Positions 6,903 to 15,207 of a stretch of DNA of 17,908 bases are shown one piece after another. A program made the position numbers and the translations under genes. Below the pieces are notes generated by a model, which saw only the letters and a list, made by a program, of their open reading frames with translations, searched no databases and was not told where the DNA came from. Numbering within the stretch: the stretch's first letter is position 1; every line of letters begins with the position of its first letter. This DNA comes from an uncultured Gammaproteobacteria bacterium (GTDB lineage Bacteria; Pseudomonadota; Gammaproteobacteria; Pseudomonadales; Pseudohongiellaceae). The stretch lies in contig CALEJT010000019.1 in assembly GCA_937898685.1 (NCBI GenBank), forward strand, positions 1-17,908. Reading direction: 5' to 3'.

Positions 6903-7457
6903 TCAGTTGTCGATCATCGCCTGGATCTGCGCAGCGAGGCGGGAACGCGGAGGAATGCGCTCGGGATTGATGTTCTTCATGATCGCCACGCCCAACAGAA
7001 AGGATGCCAGCATCCAGGCGCGCTCCTTCGCTCTGGGACCGCCGAGCCAGCCGCTCACGGGCTCGATGAAATGCGATTCGATGTGTTCATGGGCCATGGC
7101 GCTCGCTTCCGGGGAACTCATCGCCCCGACCACGAGACCGAGGAAGGTCAGCTTGCGCGGCTGATCAGCGGCGGCGGCCTCGAGTATGGCGCGCGCCACG
7201 CGCTCACCACAGGTAGCGCGATCGCCGGCCAGAAAGGTCTCCATCGGGCTCTTGCTGGCGGCTGCCAGTACTTCCGCGAAAAGCTGCCGTTTGGAGCCGA
7301 AGTAGCGGTTGATCAGCGCTGGGTCGATGCCGGCATCGGTGGCGATCGCGCGCAGGCCGGTGTTGTCGTAACCGTCCTTGAGGAAGTGCTGGCGTGCTGC
7401 TAGCAGAATCGCTTCGCGTGTGGCGCTGGCGTTGCGGCTACGGGGTTCTTCGCTCAT
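6903..7457 (-). CDS. TetR/AcrR-family transcriptional regulator
   Basis: A 184-residue protein of normal TetR length. Residues about 12-58 form the DNA-binding domain, with the helix-turn-helix in TGLRAIATDAGIDPALINRYFGSK followed by RQLFAEVL. The rest is the helical ligand-binding and dimerisation part. It includes GLVVGAMSSPEASAMAHEHI and ends in a helix of the kind seen in TetR_C-type domains. The gene is divergent from the RND efflux operon with 160 bases between the start codons. A perfect 9-base inverted repeat lies in that gap. The expected role is local repressor of the pump and probably of itself, released by a pump substrate. The ligand cannot be predicted. Confidence 0.92.
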   Translation of the reverse strand: MSEEPRSRNASATREAILLAARQHFLKDGYDNTGLRAIATDAGIDPALINRYFGSKRQLFAEVLAAASKSPMETFLAGDRATCGERVARAILEAAAADQPRKLTFLGLVVGAMSSPEASAMAHEHIESHFIEPVSGWLGGPRAKERAWMLASFLLGVAIMKNINPERIPPRSRLAAQIQAMIDN

Positions 7458-7505
7458 GTGTGTGCAAATTTTGTGAATTGTTTGGGAAAGCGACGAAGCG
7501 CTTGA

Positions 7506-7535
7506 TTGACACAGCCTACCACCGAAGTGTCAAAT
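7506..7535 (+). promoter_or_regulatory. Candidate promoter of the efflux operon
   Basis: A perfect -35 hexamer TTGACA (7506-7511) is followed after 18 bases by TCAAAT (7530-7535), which matches TATAAT at 4 of 6. Transcription would begin near 7542, inside the inverted repeat at 7533-7558. On the other strand, 7533-7528 also reads TTGACA and could serve the TetR gene, although no good -10 follows it. Further TTGACT hexamers are at 7549-7554 and 7560-7565, so the exact promoter is uncertain. Confidence 0.45.
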
Positions 7536-7558
7536 AAGTCACCACCTGTTGACTTATT
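7533..7558. promoter_or_regulatory. Inverted repeat, likely TetR-family operator
   Basis: AATAAGTCA (7533-7541) and TGACTTATT (7550-7558) are perfect 9-base inverted repeats around the spacer CCACCTGT. The flanks continue the symmetry loosely, with GTCAA before the left arm and TTGAC after the right. The site overlaps the candidate start of the efflux transcript and the minus-strand -35. A dimeric repressor bound here could therefore silence both directions. The adjacent TetR gene product is the obvious candidate. Confidence 0.65.
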
Positions 7559-7617
7559 CTTGACTGTCCAGTTCTGCAGGGGCAGTTAGAGCAGCAGTAT
7601 CAACCGCAGGAGTATCC

Positions 7618-8733
7618 ATGTCCCCCTTCCGCCCGTATGCAGCTTTGTTTGCGTTAGCTTCACTCGTCCTTGCATCCTGCAGCGAGGCCCCTCCGCCGCC
7701 CGCTGCCTCCGCACCGCAAGTCAGCGTGGCCAACCCGCTCAAGCGCAACATCAGCGATTGGGACGGCTTCGTCGGCCAGTTCGAAGCGGTCGAGCGTGTC
7801 GAGATTCGCCCGCGTGTGAGCGGCTATCTCGTGGAAATCGCCTTCGAGGATGGTGCACAGGTAGAGAAGGGCGATCTGCTGTTTCGCATCGACCCACGTC
7901 CCTTCGAGGCAGCGCTGGATCAGGCCAAGGGTCAGGTGAAGGCGGTCGAGACGCGTCTTGAAAATGCCCGCACCGAACTCGAGCGCGCCAAGGACCTGCT
8001 GCCGCTGCAGGCCGTGAGCCAGGAAGAATTCGATCGCCTCAACGCCACGGTGCTGAGCGCGCAGAGCGAACTGCAGGCAGCGCGCGCCGCGATGCGCGCC
8101 GCCGAGCTCGACGTCGAATTCACCAAGGTCACTGCGCCGATCTCCGGTCGTCTTTCCTATAGCCGCGTCGACGTCGGCAACATCGTCAAGGCCGATGAAA
8201 CCGTGCTGACCACCGTGGTTTCCATCGATCCGATGCAGTTCACCTTCCAGGGTTCCGAAGCCATGCTGCTGCGCTACAAGCGCAACAATCCGCACGGACT
8301 TGCCGGTGCGCCCGTGCGCATCCGTCTGCAGGATGAGCGCGACTACAACTGGGAGGGCCGTCTCGAATTCTTCGACAACGCCATCGACACCAACTCCGGC
8401 ACCATCCGTGGCCGTGCCCTGGTGAGCAACCCCGATGGCTTCCTGCTGCCCGGCATGTTCGGCCACCTGCAGCTGCAGGCCGCAGCTTCCTACGAAGGCA
8501 TCCTATTGCCCGACTCCGCCATCTCCACGCGTGGTGCGCAACGTATCGTGTTGGTCGTGGATGACAACAACGTGGTGAGTGCGAAACAGGTGGAATTGGG
8601 CCCGCTCAACGAGGGCCTGCGCGTGATCCGTTCGGGTCTGACCGGCAACGAGCGCGTCATCATCAGTGGTCTGCAGCGTGCCTTCCCAGGCAGCACCGTG
8701 GAGCCGATGCCGACGACCATCCAGGCTCCCTGA
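7618..8733 (+). CDS. RND efflux periplasmic adaptor lipoprotein (AcrA/MexE family)
   Basis: A 371-residue membrane-fusion protein that bridges the inner-membrane pump and the outer-membrane channel. The N-terminus is a lipoprotein signal with lipobox LASC and Cys21 as the acylation site. The lipoyl-like half-motif RPRVSGYLVEIAFEDGAQVEKGDLLFRIDP lies at about 64-93. An alpha-helical hairpin follows at about 98-165 (QAKGQVKAVETRLENARTEL and onward). The second lipoyl half is FTKVTAPISGRLSYSRVDVG, then the beta-barrel and membrane-proximal domains. The length is typical of AcrA/MexE. A good AGGAG (7608-7612) sits five bases before the ATG. It is the first gene of the pump operon, downstream of the divergent control region and 50 bases before the pump gene. 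Confidence 0.94.
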   Translation: MSPFRPYAALFALASLVLASCSEAPPPPAASAPQVSVANPLKRNISDWDGFVGQFEAVERVEIRPRVSGYLVEIAFEDGAQVEKGDLLFRIDPRPFEAALDQAKGQVKAVETRLENARTELERAKDLLPLQAVSQEEFDRLNATVLSAQSELQAARAAMRAAELDVEFTKVTAPISGRLSYSRVDVGNIVKADETVLTTVVSIDPMQFTFQGSEAMLLRYKRNNPHGLAGAPVRIRLQDERDYNWEGRLEFFDNAIDTNSGTIRGRALVSNPDGFLLPGMFGHLQLQAAASYEGILLPDSAISTRGAQRIVLVVDDNNVVSAKQVELGPLNEGLRVIRSGLTGNERVIISGLQRAFPGSTVEPMPTTIQAP

Positions 8734-8783
8734 GAACCTCACGTTCGCCAACGTCGCAGTAGCAGCATCCACAGGATTCATCC

Positions 8784-11700
8784 ATGCGCTTGACACATTT
8801 CTTCGTCGAACGCCCCATCTTCGCCACCGTGATCGCGATCGTGATCACGCTGGTGGGGGCTTTCTCCTATCCGCTCCTTCCCGTTTCCCAGTTCCCGCAG
8901 ATCGCACCGCCGTCGATCAACGTCAGCGTTTCCTACCCCGGTGCTTCGGCAGAGGTGATTTCCGAAACCGTACTGGCGCCGCTCGAGCAGCAGATCAACG
9001 GTGTGGAGAACATGATCTACATGACCTCCACCGCGGTGGTGCAAGGTCAATCGTCGATCTCCGTGTTCTTCGAACAGGGCACCGACCTCGACACCGCCCA
9101 GGTACTCGTGCAGAACCGCGTGGCCGTGGCCGAACCGCGCCTGCCCGAGCAGGTGCGCAACCTCGGCGTACTCGTATCGAAACAGGCGCCGGGCTTCCTC
9201 ACGCTGCTCACCATGAGCACGTCCGATCCCGAAATCGACATCGAATACCTCGGCAACTGGGCCGCCACCACGGTGCGCGACCGTCTGCTGCGTATCGAAG
9301 GCGTGAGCGACGTGCGCGTATTCGGTGGCGGTGACTATGCGATGCGCGTGTGGATCGATCCCGATCGCGCCGCGCTGCGCAACGTCACCGCCAGCGAGAT
9401 CGTTGCGGCATTGCGCAATCAGAACCTGCAGGTTGCCGCAGGTGCCATCGGTCAGCGCCCGATTCCCAATGGACGTGCCGACTTCCAGTTGCCGATCCAG
9501 GTGCAGGGCCGTCTGAGCGATCCCGAAGAATTCGAGAACGTGATCCTGAAGGTCAGCAGCGAAGGCGCCATCACGCGCCTGCGCGATGTGGCGCGGGTCG
9601 AGATCGCACGTCAGGACTACACGGTGAATGCCTTCTCCGGTGACCTGCCCACCATCGGCATGGCCATCATTCCGCAGCCGGGCACCAACGAGCTCGCCGC
9701 CGCGCAGGCCGTGCTCGCCGAGATGGATGCGATGCGGGACACCATCTTCCCGCCAGGCGTCACCTACAGCGTGCCCTACAACCCGAGCCAGTTCGTGGCC
9801 ACCTCGATCGACGCGGTGGAACAGACGCTGTACGAAGCGATGATCCTCGTGGTCGTGGTGATCGTGGTGTTCCTGCAGACCTGGCGCGCCGCCATCATCC
9901 CGATCGCCATCATTCCGGTGGCGCTGGTCGGCACCATGGCGGTGCTGCTGACGCTGGGCTACACGCTCAACACGCTTGCGATGTTCGCACTCGTGCTCTC
10001 GGTGGGCATCGTGGTGGATGACGCGATCGTGGTGGTGGAAAACGTCGAACGCAACATGCGTCTCGGCATGAGTCCGAAGGAAGCCGCGCATCGCACGATG
10101 GATGAAGTGGCCGGTGCCCTGATCGCGATCGGTCTGGTGCTGTTGTCGGTATTCGTACCGACCGCCTTCATCTCCGGTATTCCGGGTCTCTTCTATCGCC
10201 AGTTCGCCGTGACCATCTCCGGCACCGCCGTGATCTCGCTGCTCATGTCGCTGACGTTGACGCCGGCGCTCGCTGCAGTGCTGCTGCGTCCGCATGGTGA
10301 AGGCGATGAGATTGCGCACGCGCCGGCCTGGTTGCGTCCGCTCAAGCGCGCAGGTCATGCCTTCAACCATGCCTTCGATCGTCTCGAGAACGCCTACGGT
10401 CGTCTGACCTCGAAGACCGTGCGCCGCGTCGCCGCGATGCTGCTGCTCTACGGTGGCCTGCTGGGTCTGACCGTGTGGCGCTTCAATGCCACGCCGGGTG
10501 GCTTCATTCCGGAACAGGATCAGGGCGCTCTCATCGGCGTGATCACGCTGCCGCCGGGTTCGGCCGGTGTGCGCACGGACGCGGTGATGCGTGAAGCGAT
10601 GGAGATCGCGCAGCAGACCGATGGCGTCGCCGAAGTGGTGGCCTTCTCCGGTTTCAACGCGGCGAGCTCCTCGCAGGAATCGAACAGTGGTGCGCTCTTC
10701 ATGCGTCTGACCGATCAGATCGAACGCACCGAGCGCGGTCTTACTGCCGTTGCACTCGCGCAACAGTTGATGGGCAAGCTCAGCGTGATCCAGGGCGCCA
10801 GCATCATCATCATTCCGCCGCCGACCGTACAGGGTATGGGCAACGGTGGTGGCTGGCGCATGATGATCCAGGACACGACCGGTGCCGGTTATCAGGCGCT
10901 CGAAGATGCGTCCAATGCGCTCGTCGCTGCGTCGCGCAACGTGCCCGAGGTGGCCAGCGTGTTCAATCAGTTCAACACCGGCGCACCGCGTCTGTTCGGT
11001 GATCTCGACCGCGACAAGGCCCAGCTGCTCGGTGTGCAGCCGCGCGACGTGTTCGACACGATGAACATCTATCTCGGTTCGCTCTACGTGAACGACCTCA
11101 ACCTGTTCGGTCGCACCTATCAGGTGATCGCGCAGGCCGAGACCGATTTCCGTGACGATCGCGACGACATCCTCAACCTGCGCGTGCGTTCGGCCACCGG
11201 TGAGATGGTGCCGCTGTCGGCAGTGGTCGATTTGAAAGAAGACTCCGGCCCGACCCGCGTGCTGCGTCACAACCTGTTTCCGACCGCCGACGTGCGTGGT
11301 CAGCCGGCGCCGGGCTATTCCTCGATCCAGGCACTGGAAGCGATGGAAAAACTCGCTGCCGAAGTGCTGCCGCAGGGCATGACCTTCGAATGGACCGACA
11401 TCGCCTATCAGGAAAAACTCGCGGGCGACACCGGCATGTTGGTGTTCCTCCTCGCCGTGGTGTTCGTGTTCCTGGTGCTCGCGGCGCAGTACGAAGCCTT
11501 CATGCTGCCGCTGTCGGTGATCCTGATCGTGCCGATGTGTCTCTTCGCCGCGATTCTCGGTGTGAACCTGCGCAGCATGGACAACAACATCCTCACGCAG
11601 GTGGGCCTGGTGGTGCTGATCGCCCTCGCAGCCAAGAACGCCATCCTCATCGTCGAGTTCGCACGTCAGTACGAAGAGCGTGACGGCATGAGCCGCTTCG

Positions 11701-11975
11701 ATGCCGCCATCGCCGCTGCTCGTACTCGTCTGCGTCCGATCTTGATGACCTCGTTCGCCTTCATCCTCGGTGTACTGCCGCTGGCGATCGCCGAAGGTCC
11801 CGGCAACGAAATGCGTCAGGCGCTCGGTACCGCCGTGTTCTTCGGCATGTTGGGCGTGACCTTCTTCGGTCTCGTGTTCACGCCCGTGTTCTATGTGTTC
11901 TGTCGTGGTCTGGTGGCACGTCGTCACGAAGAAGCACCGCGACCGCTGGTAGTACCGGAAGGAGAACAGCGATGA
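8784..11975 (+). CDS. RND multidrug efflux transporter, HAE1 family (MexF/AcrB-like)
   Basis: A 1063-residue inner-membrane proton-driven exporter of full family length. It starts with MRLTHFFVERPIFATVIAIV, the conserved N-terminal helix. The sequence then repeats the two-fold RND plan: a periplasmic porter and docking region, TM2-6, a second periplasmic region, and TM8-12. The proton-relay residues are present. GIVVDDAIVVVENVERNM carries Asp412 and Asp413 (AcrB Asp407/Asp408), and LIALAAKNAILIVEFARQ carries Lys951 (AcrB Lys940). The extended motif QDQGALIGVITLPPGSAG at the start of the second half also fits HAE1 pumps. Substrates are expected to be hydrophobic drugs, solvents or signals but cannot be specified. 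It overlaps the first ATG of the next gene by four bases (ATGA). Confidence 0.95.
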   Translation: MRLTHFFVERPIFATVIAIVITLVGAFSYPLLPVSQFPQIAPPSINVSVSYPGASAEVISETVLAPLEQQINGVENMIYMTSTAVVQGQSSISVFFEQGTDLDTAQVLVQNRVAVAEPRLPEQVRNLGVLVSKQAPGFLTLLTMSTSDPEIDIEYLGNWAATTVRDRLLRIEGVSDVRVFGGGDYAMRVWIDPDRAALRNVTASEIVAALRNQNLQVAAGAIGQRPIPNGRADFQLPIQVQGRLSDPEEFENVILKVSSEGAITRLRDVARVEIARQDYTVNAFSGDLPTIGMAIIPQPGTNELAAAQAVLAEMDAMRDTIFPPGVTYSVPYNPSQFVATSIDAVEQTLYEAMILVVVVIVVFLQTWRAAIIPIAIIPVALVGTMAVLLTLGYTLNTLAMFALVLSVGIVVDDAIVVVENVERNMRLGMSPKEAAHRTMDEVAGALIAIGLVLLSVFVPTAFISGIPGLFYRQFAVTISGTAVISLLMSLTLTPALAAVLLRPHGEGDEIAHAPAWLRPLKRAGHAFNHAFDRLENAYGRLTSKTVRRVAAMLLLYGGLLGLTVWRFNATPGGFIPEQDQGALIGVITLPPGSAGVRTDAVMREAMEIAQQTDGVAEVVAFSGFNAASSSQESNSGALFMRLTDQIERTERGLTAVALAQQLMGKLSVIQGASIIIIPPPTVQGMGNGGGWRMMIQDTTGAGYQALEDASNALVAASRNVPEVASVFNQFNTGAPRLFGDLDRDKAQLLGVQPRDVFDTMNIYLGSLYVNDLNLFGRTYQVIAQAETDFRDDRDDILNLRVRSATGEMVPLSAVVDLKEDSGPTRVLRHNLFPTADVRGQPAPGYSSIQALEAMEKLAAEVLPQGMTFEWTDIAYQEKLAGDTGMLVFLLAVVFVFLVLAAQYEAFMLPLSVILIVPMCLFAAILGVNLRSMDNNILTQVGLVVLIALAAKNAILIVEFARQYEERDGMSRFDAAIAAARTRLRPILMTSFAFILGVLPLAIAEGPGNEMRQALGTAVFFGMLGVTFFGLVFTPVFYVFCRGLVARRHEEAPRPLVVPEGEQR

Positions 11976-11989
11976 GCGCAGGAGTAACC

Positions 11990-13420
11990 ATGAAAGGCCT
12001 CGAGATGTTCACGAAAGGCAAACTTTGCAGTGCGATGCTGAGCGCATTGCTGCTCGCCGGCTGCGCGGTGGGACCGGACTACGAGTCCGTGTTGCCGGGC
12101 GTGGCGGGGCAGGGCGGCTTCGTGACGCAGGACGAACTGCTCGATACGCAAGCGACCCTGCCGGCCGATTGGTGGCGTTTGTACGAAGACGAAGCGCTCA
12201 ACACCATCGTCGAAGAAGCGCTTGCCGCCAACACCAACCTGCGTGTGGCTGCTGCCAACCTCGAACGCTTGGAAGCGCTGTGGCGCGAAAGCCGCACGCA
12301 ACACCTGCCGTCGACCACGGTGAATGCAACCGACACCTACAGTCGGCAGAACTTCTTCTTCAGCGATGCGCCGCTGTCGGTGCAGAACCATGTGTACAAC
12401 GCCAGCCTGAACATCGCCTATCAGGTGGATCTGTTCGGACGCGTGCGTCGCACCGTCGAAGCGGCGCGCGCCGATACCGATGCGATGCGCGCGGCCTATG
12501 AAGCAACGCGTATCACGGTGGTCGCTGCCACGGTACGCACTTATGCCGCGGCCTGTCACGCCAATGAGCAGCTGCGCGTGGCGGAGGAGAATCTGCGTTT
12601 ACAGAACGAAAGGTTGGATTTGACGCAACGTCTGGTCGCTGCCGGACGTGGTACGGCGATGGAGGTATCGACGATCGCTGCACAGGCCGCGCAGACCCGT
12701 GCCCTATTGCCGCAGCTGCGCTCCGCGCGCCAGGCAGCGCTGTTCCAGTTGGCGGCGCTTCTGGGGCGTACGCCGGATCAGGTGCCGGCCGTCGCCGCCG
12801 ATTGCGCCACACCGCCGCGTTTGACGCAGCTCCTGCCGGTGGGGGATGGCGCCAAACTGCTGCGGCGTCGTCCGGATGTATTGCAGGCCGAACGACAGCT
12901 TGCTGCGGCGACCGCGCGCGTGGGGGTGGTGACGGCAGATCTCTATCCGACGGTGAACCTCACGGGCAGCATCGGTTCTTCGGCGCAGTCGAGTGCAGAC
13001 CTCTTCACCAGCTCCACCGAAATTTGGAACTACGGCCCGTCGATCAGCTGGGCCTTCCCCAACATCACCGGCACCTTGGCGCGCATTCGGCAGGCGGAAG
13101 CCTCGGTCGATGCCGCGCTCGCCAACTTCGATGGCGCCTGGCTGAACGCTTTGCGCGAAACCGAAACGGCGTTGTCGAGTTATCTGAACGCGCTGCAACG
13201 CCGTGCGGCGCTCGAGGAAGCGAACGAGCACAGCGCCGAAGCGGCGCGTCTTGCGCAGCTTCGCTTCGAAGCCGGACAGCTCAGTTACCTGGATGTGTTG
13301 CAGGCAGAACTCACCGCCACCACGGCGCGTGTGAATCTGGCGGCGGCGGAAGCGGAAACCACGGCACTGCAGGTGGACCTCTTCCTCGCACTCGGCGGCG
13401 GTTGGTCCTTGCCGGAGTGA
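11990..13420 (+). CDS. Outer-membrane efflux lipoprotein (OprM/NodT-type, TolC superfamily)
   Basis: A 476-residue outer-membrane channel of the RND pump. The signal ends in the lipobox LAGC with acylated Cys25, followed by the family hallmark AVGPDY. Two OEP repeats of long amphipathic helices follow, with DWWRLYEDEALNTIVEEALAAN and NLRVAAANLERL in the first and RRRPDVLQAERQLAAATARVG in the second. The start is a real choice. An ATG at 11972 overlaps the pump stop and has GGAAGGAGA before it. The ATG at 11990 has AGGAG (11980-11984) five bases upstream, in nearly the same context as the adaptor gene, and gives a signal peptide of more usual length. The start at 11990 is preferred, and both may be used. 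It completes the tripartite pump operon. Confidence 0.92.
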   Translation: MKGLEMFTKGKLCSAMLSALLLAGCAVGPDYESVLPGVAGQGGFVTQDELLDTQATLPADWWRLYEDEALNTIVEEALAANTNLRVAAANLERLEALWRESRTQHLPSTTVNATDTYSRQNFFFSDAPLSVQNHVYNASLNIAYQVDLFGRVRRTVEAARADTDAMRAAYEATRITVVAATVRTYAAACHANEQLRVAEENLRLQNERLDLTQRLVAAGRGTAMEVSTIAAQAAQTRALLPQLRSARQAALFQLAALLGRTPDQVPAVAADCATPPRLTQLLPVGDGAKLLRRRPDVLQAERQLAAATARVGVVTADLYPTVNLTGSIGSSAQSSADLFTSSTEIWNYGPSISWAFPNITGTLARIRQAEASVDAALANFDGAWLNALRETETALSSYLNALQRRAALEEANEHSAEAARLAQLRFEAGQLSYLDVLQAELTATTARVNLAAAEAETTALQVDLFLALGGGWSLPE

Positions 13421-13421
13421 A

Positions 13422-14630
13422 TCAGGCGGCGGGCAACGGCTGCATGCGCTGATGCTGTTGCCCGCCGCTGTTCGAGCTGGGCCAGGCGGCCATGACGTTG
13501 TTGCGGCCGGCCTGTTTGGCGGCATAGAGCATGGCATCGGCGCGGGCGATCAGCGCATCGGCGTTGTCGCCATCTTCCGGGAACGTGGCGACGCCATAGC
13601 TGGAAGTCAGGATGTTTTCGTTGCCACGGGCGATGGCTTGTTTCTCGATGCGACGACGCAGACGCTCCGCGGTCTTCATCGCACCTTCCTTGTCCGTGCC
13701 GGGCAACACCACCAGGAATTCTTCCCCACCATAACGAGCCAGGAGATCGGAGGCACGCAGTTCCTGACGCGTGATCTCGGCCACCATCTGCAGCGCGCTA
13801 TCGCCGTACTGATGACCCAGGCGGTCATTCAATTCCTTGAAGTGATCCAGGTCGAAGAGCAACACGGAGAGTGTCTGTTTTTCGCGTTGTGCGCGTGTGA
13901 GTTCCACGTCGAGCGATTCATCCAGCGCGAGGCGGTTGAGCGTACCCGTGAGTGAATCGGTGCGCGCCTGGATTTCGAGCTCGAGCGCGAGATGCGCCGC
14001 CACGATCCAGAGGCACCCGAACGACGAGATGATCAGAAGCAGCAGCAGCGTCAGATAGGCGAGTGCCTGCACGGGCCCGCCTTGCATCAGGTCTTCGGGT
14101 GGGAACCAGTAGGAGTAGATGACCCGCACCACCGCACCGACGATGAGAATGATGAAGCCGGAGGCGGTGAACCAATAGGGCAGACGCACTCTTTGCGGCA
14201 CGTTCACCACCAGCAGCTGCACGGTGAGGAGCGTGGGAATCATGTTCACCACCGCCGATACGATGATGCGCGCCGCGACATTGGGATCGGCGTAGGTGTA
14301 ATGGATCAGCAGCGGTGTCTTGATGATCAGGAGCAGTGGCAACATCCACCAGTAGCGCCAGTCGTGGCCGCGTAGTCGTGAGACTCCTTCGTGAAAGAAG
14401 CAGATGGCCACCAGCAAGAGGTCGTTGGCGACCACGATGGAAAGGGAGTCGGGAATGTAGTCGCGCAGAGCGGTGAGCAGAAAGGCGAGCGCAGCGGTGG
14501 CATTGGCGGCGGCCCACCAGTAAAGACCACGCACCCGCCGTTGTCCGCGCTGCCACAGGCAGAGTCCCACGGCGAAAACCAGGGCAAAGAGCAGCAGGTT
14601 GAAGATGAGAGTGCGGATGTCGAGGTGCAT
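13422..14630 (-). CDS. Membrane-anchored diguanylate cyclase (GGDEF domain)
   Basis: A 402-residue enzyme making cyclic di-GMP from two GTP. Residues 1 to about 225 form an array of roughly seven hydrophobic helices resembling a membrane sensor domain of unknown ligand. The cytoplasmic GGDEF domain follows (TDSLTGTLNRLALDESL near its start). The active-site motif is GGEEF (301-305), so catalysis is expected. RASD (292-295), five residues before it, is an intact RxxD inhibitory site for product feedback. There is no EAL or HD-GYP domain. The last 20 residues are a Gln/Pro-rich tail. No strong Shine-Dalgarno is seen before the ATG. The stop codon is one base from that of the efflux channel gene, and a strong hairpin lies in its 3' end. 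A direct functional link to the pump is not shown. Confidence 0.92.
   Translation of the reverse strand: MHLDIRTLIFNLLLFALVFAVGLCLWQRGQRRVRGLYWWAAANATAALAFLLTALRDYIPDSLSIVVANDLLLVAICFFHEGVSRLRGHDWRYWWMLPLLLIIKTPLLIHYTYADPNVAARIIVSAVVNMIPTLLTVQLLVVNVPQRVRLPYWFTASGFIILIVGAVVRVIYSYWFPPEDLMQGGPVQALAYLTLLLLLIISSFGCLWIVAAHLALELEIQARTDSLTGTLNRLALDESLDVELTRAQREKQTLSVLLFDLDHFKELNDRLGHQYGDSALQMVAEITRQELRASDLLARYGGEEFLVVLPGTDKEGAMKTAERLRRRIEKQAIARGNENILTSSYGVATFPEDGDNADALIARADAMLYAAKQAGRNNVMAAWPSSNSGGQQHQRMQPLPAA
13426..13468. terminator. Strong hairpin shared by two convergent genes
   Basis: Bases 13426-13440 pair with 13454-13468 over 15 positions, with a perfect GC-rich 12-base outer part and one G-U, around a 13-base loop. 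It lies just after the efflux channel stop and inside the last codons of the cyclase gene. As a symmetric structure it could stop transcription from either side, although no T tract follows on either strand. Confidence 0.6.
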
Positions 14631-15207
14631 GACGTTGGATGATAGCGTTGTGCTGTCATCCTCTGGAAGAAAGGATTAATACTTTTGGGTGGATATTTGA
14701 TCGGGCGCTAAACGGCTGTTTGTTAAACGCACGTTAGAGCTTTGGGCGCGGAGAGCACGCGCTGTATCGCGGAGGAGGCCCGCGTTCGCAGGTTGGCAGT
14801 GAGCCAGCGAACCCCAATGCCGGATGCATTGGTCTGCGTTGGTTATCGGGCGCGTTGGTTTCTTTGCAAGCTGCGCGCTCGCGACCGCACTCACTCTTCG
14901 CAGTGTCAGGTTGCTACCTGCGAGTCTGTTGTGTCCGTCTGGCGGCAACGACGCCACTGGCAACTCCATCGACACCGCATCTTCACGGCGCTCACGCCGG
15001 CTCATCTGTCGCGATGGGGGGAAGATCAGGGAGGCCGTACTCGATACGGGTTCTTGCGGTAGGGCAACGGTAACCACGCCCGTGGGAGCTCGACCTGGTT
15101 TGGCGCATCCAGCCCCCACGAGGCTTGATCCGGGCCGGAGGGGGCGGGTACTTTAGGCCGGCTCGTGTCCACGGGGCCGTATAAAAAGAAGAACAGAGGG
15201 GATATCG
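14631..15207. other. Gene-free region upstream of the sugar dehydrogenase
   Basis: About 577 bases between the cyclase start and the dehydrogenase start. Several short open frames cross it on both strands, but none has a Shine-Dalgarno, a recognisable domain or the codon pattern of the neighbours. The left part (14670-14760) is AT-richer and should hold the cyclase promoter; TATTAA on the minus strand near 14680 is a possible -10. The centre holds two adjacent hairpins (14784-14832). The right part is GC-rich and can fold, for example CGTGGG with CCCACG around 15081-15121. The dehydrogenase has AGAGGGG eight bases before its ATG. No known riboswitch or RNA family was recognised. A decayed gene or an unrecognised small RNA are both possible. 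Confidence 0.5.
14784..14832 (+). other. Two back-to-back hairpins in the gene-free region
   Basis: The first hairpin pairs GTTCGC and TGGC (14784-14789, 14794-14797) with GCCAGCGAAC (14803-14812), giving ten base pairs with a four-base bulge and the loop AGTGA. One base later, CCAATGC (14814-14820) pairs perfectly with GCATTGG (14826-14832) around CGGAT. Such a tandem could be part of a structured leader or small RNA. The strand used is unknown. Confidence 0.4.

Noticed and set aside
6885..6912. Hairpin between the HPP and TetR stop codons
   Set aside because: Only six base pairs with a 16-base loop and no T tract, too weak to call a terminator.
8778..11927. Very long open frame on the minus strand opposite the RND pump
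   Set aside because: The product is an artefact rich in His, Glu and Arg, with no family features, while the plus strand encodes a complete pump.
14707..14741. Integron attC-like half site (GTTAGAGC) near the cyclase promoter
   Set aside because: No matching complementary CTCTAAC half is present in the right distance and orientation, and no integrase or cassette is nearby.
14936..15060. Possible cobalamin or other riboswitch (GCCACTGG-like segment)
   Set aside because: The other conserved boxes and stems are absent, and the downstream gene is not of a riboswitch-controlled type.
14676..15156. Overlapping open frames on both strands in the gene-free region, one with a signal-like start near 14824
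   Set aside because: No Shine-Dalgarno, no recognisable domain, Arg/Ser-rich composition and mutual overlap. A real small protein cannot be excluded but is not supported.
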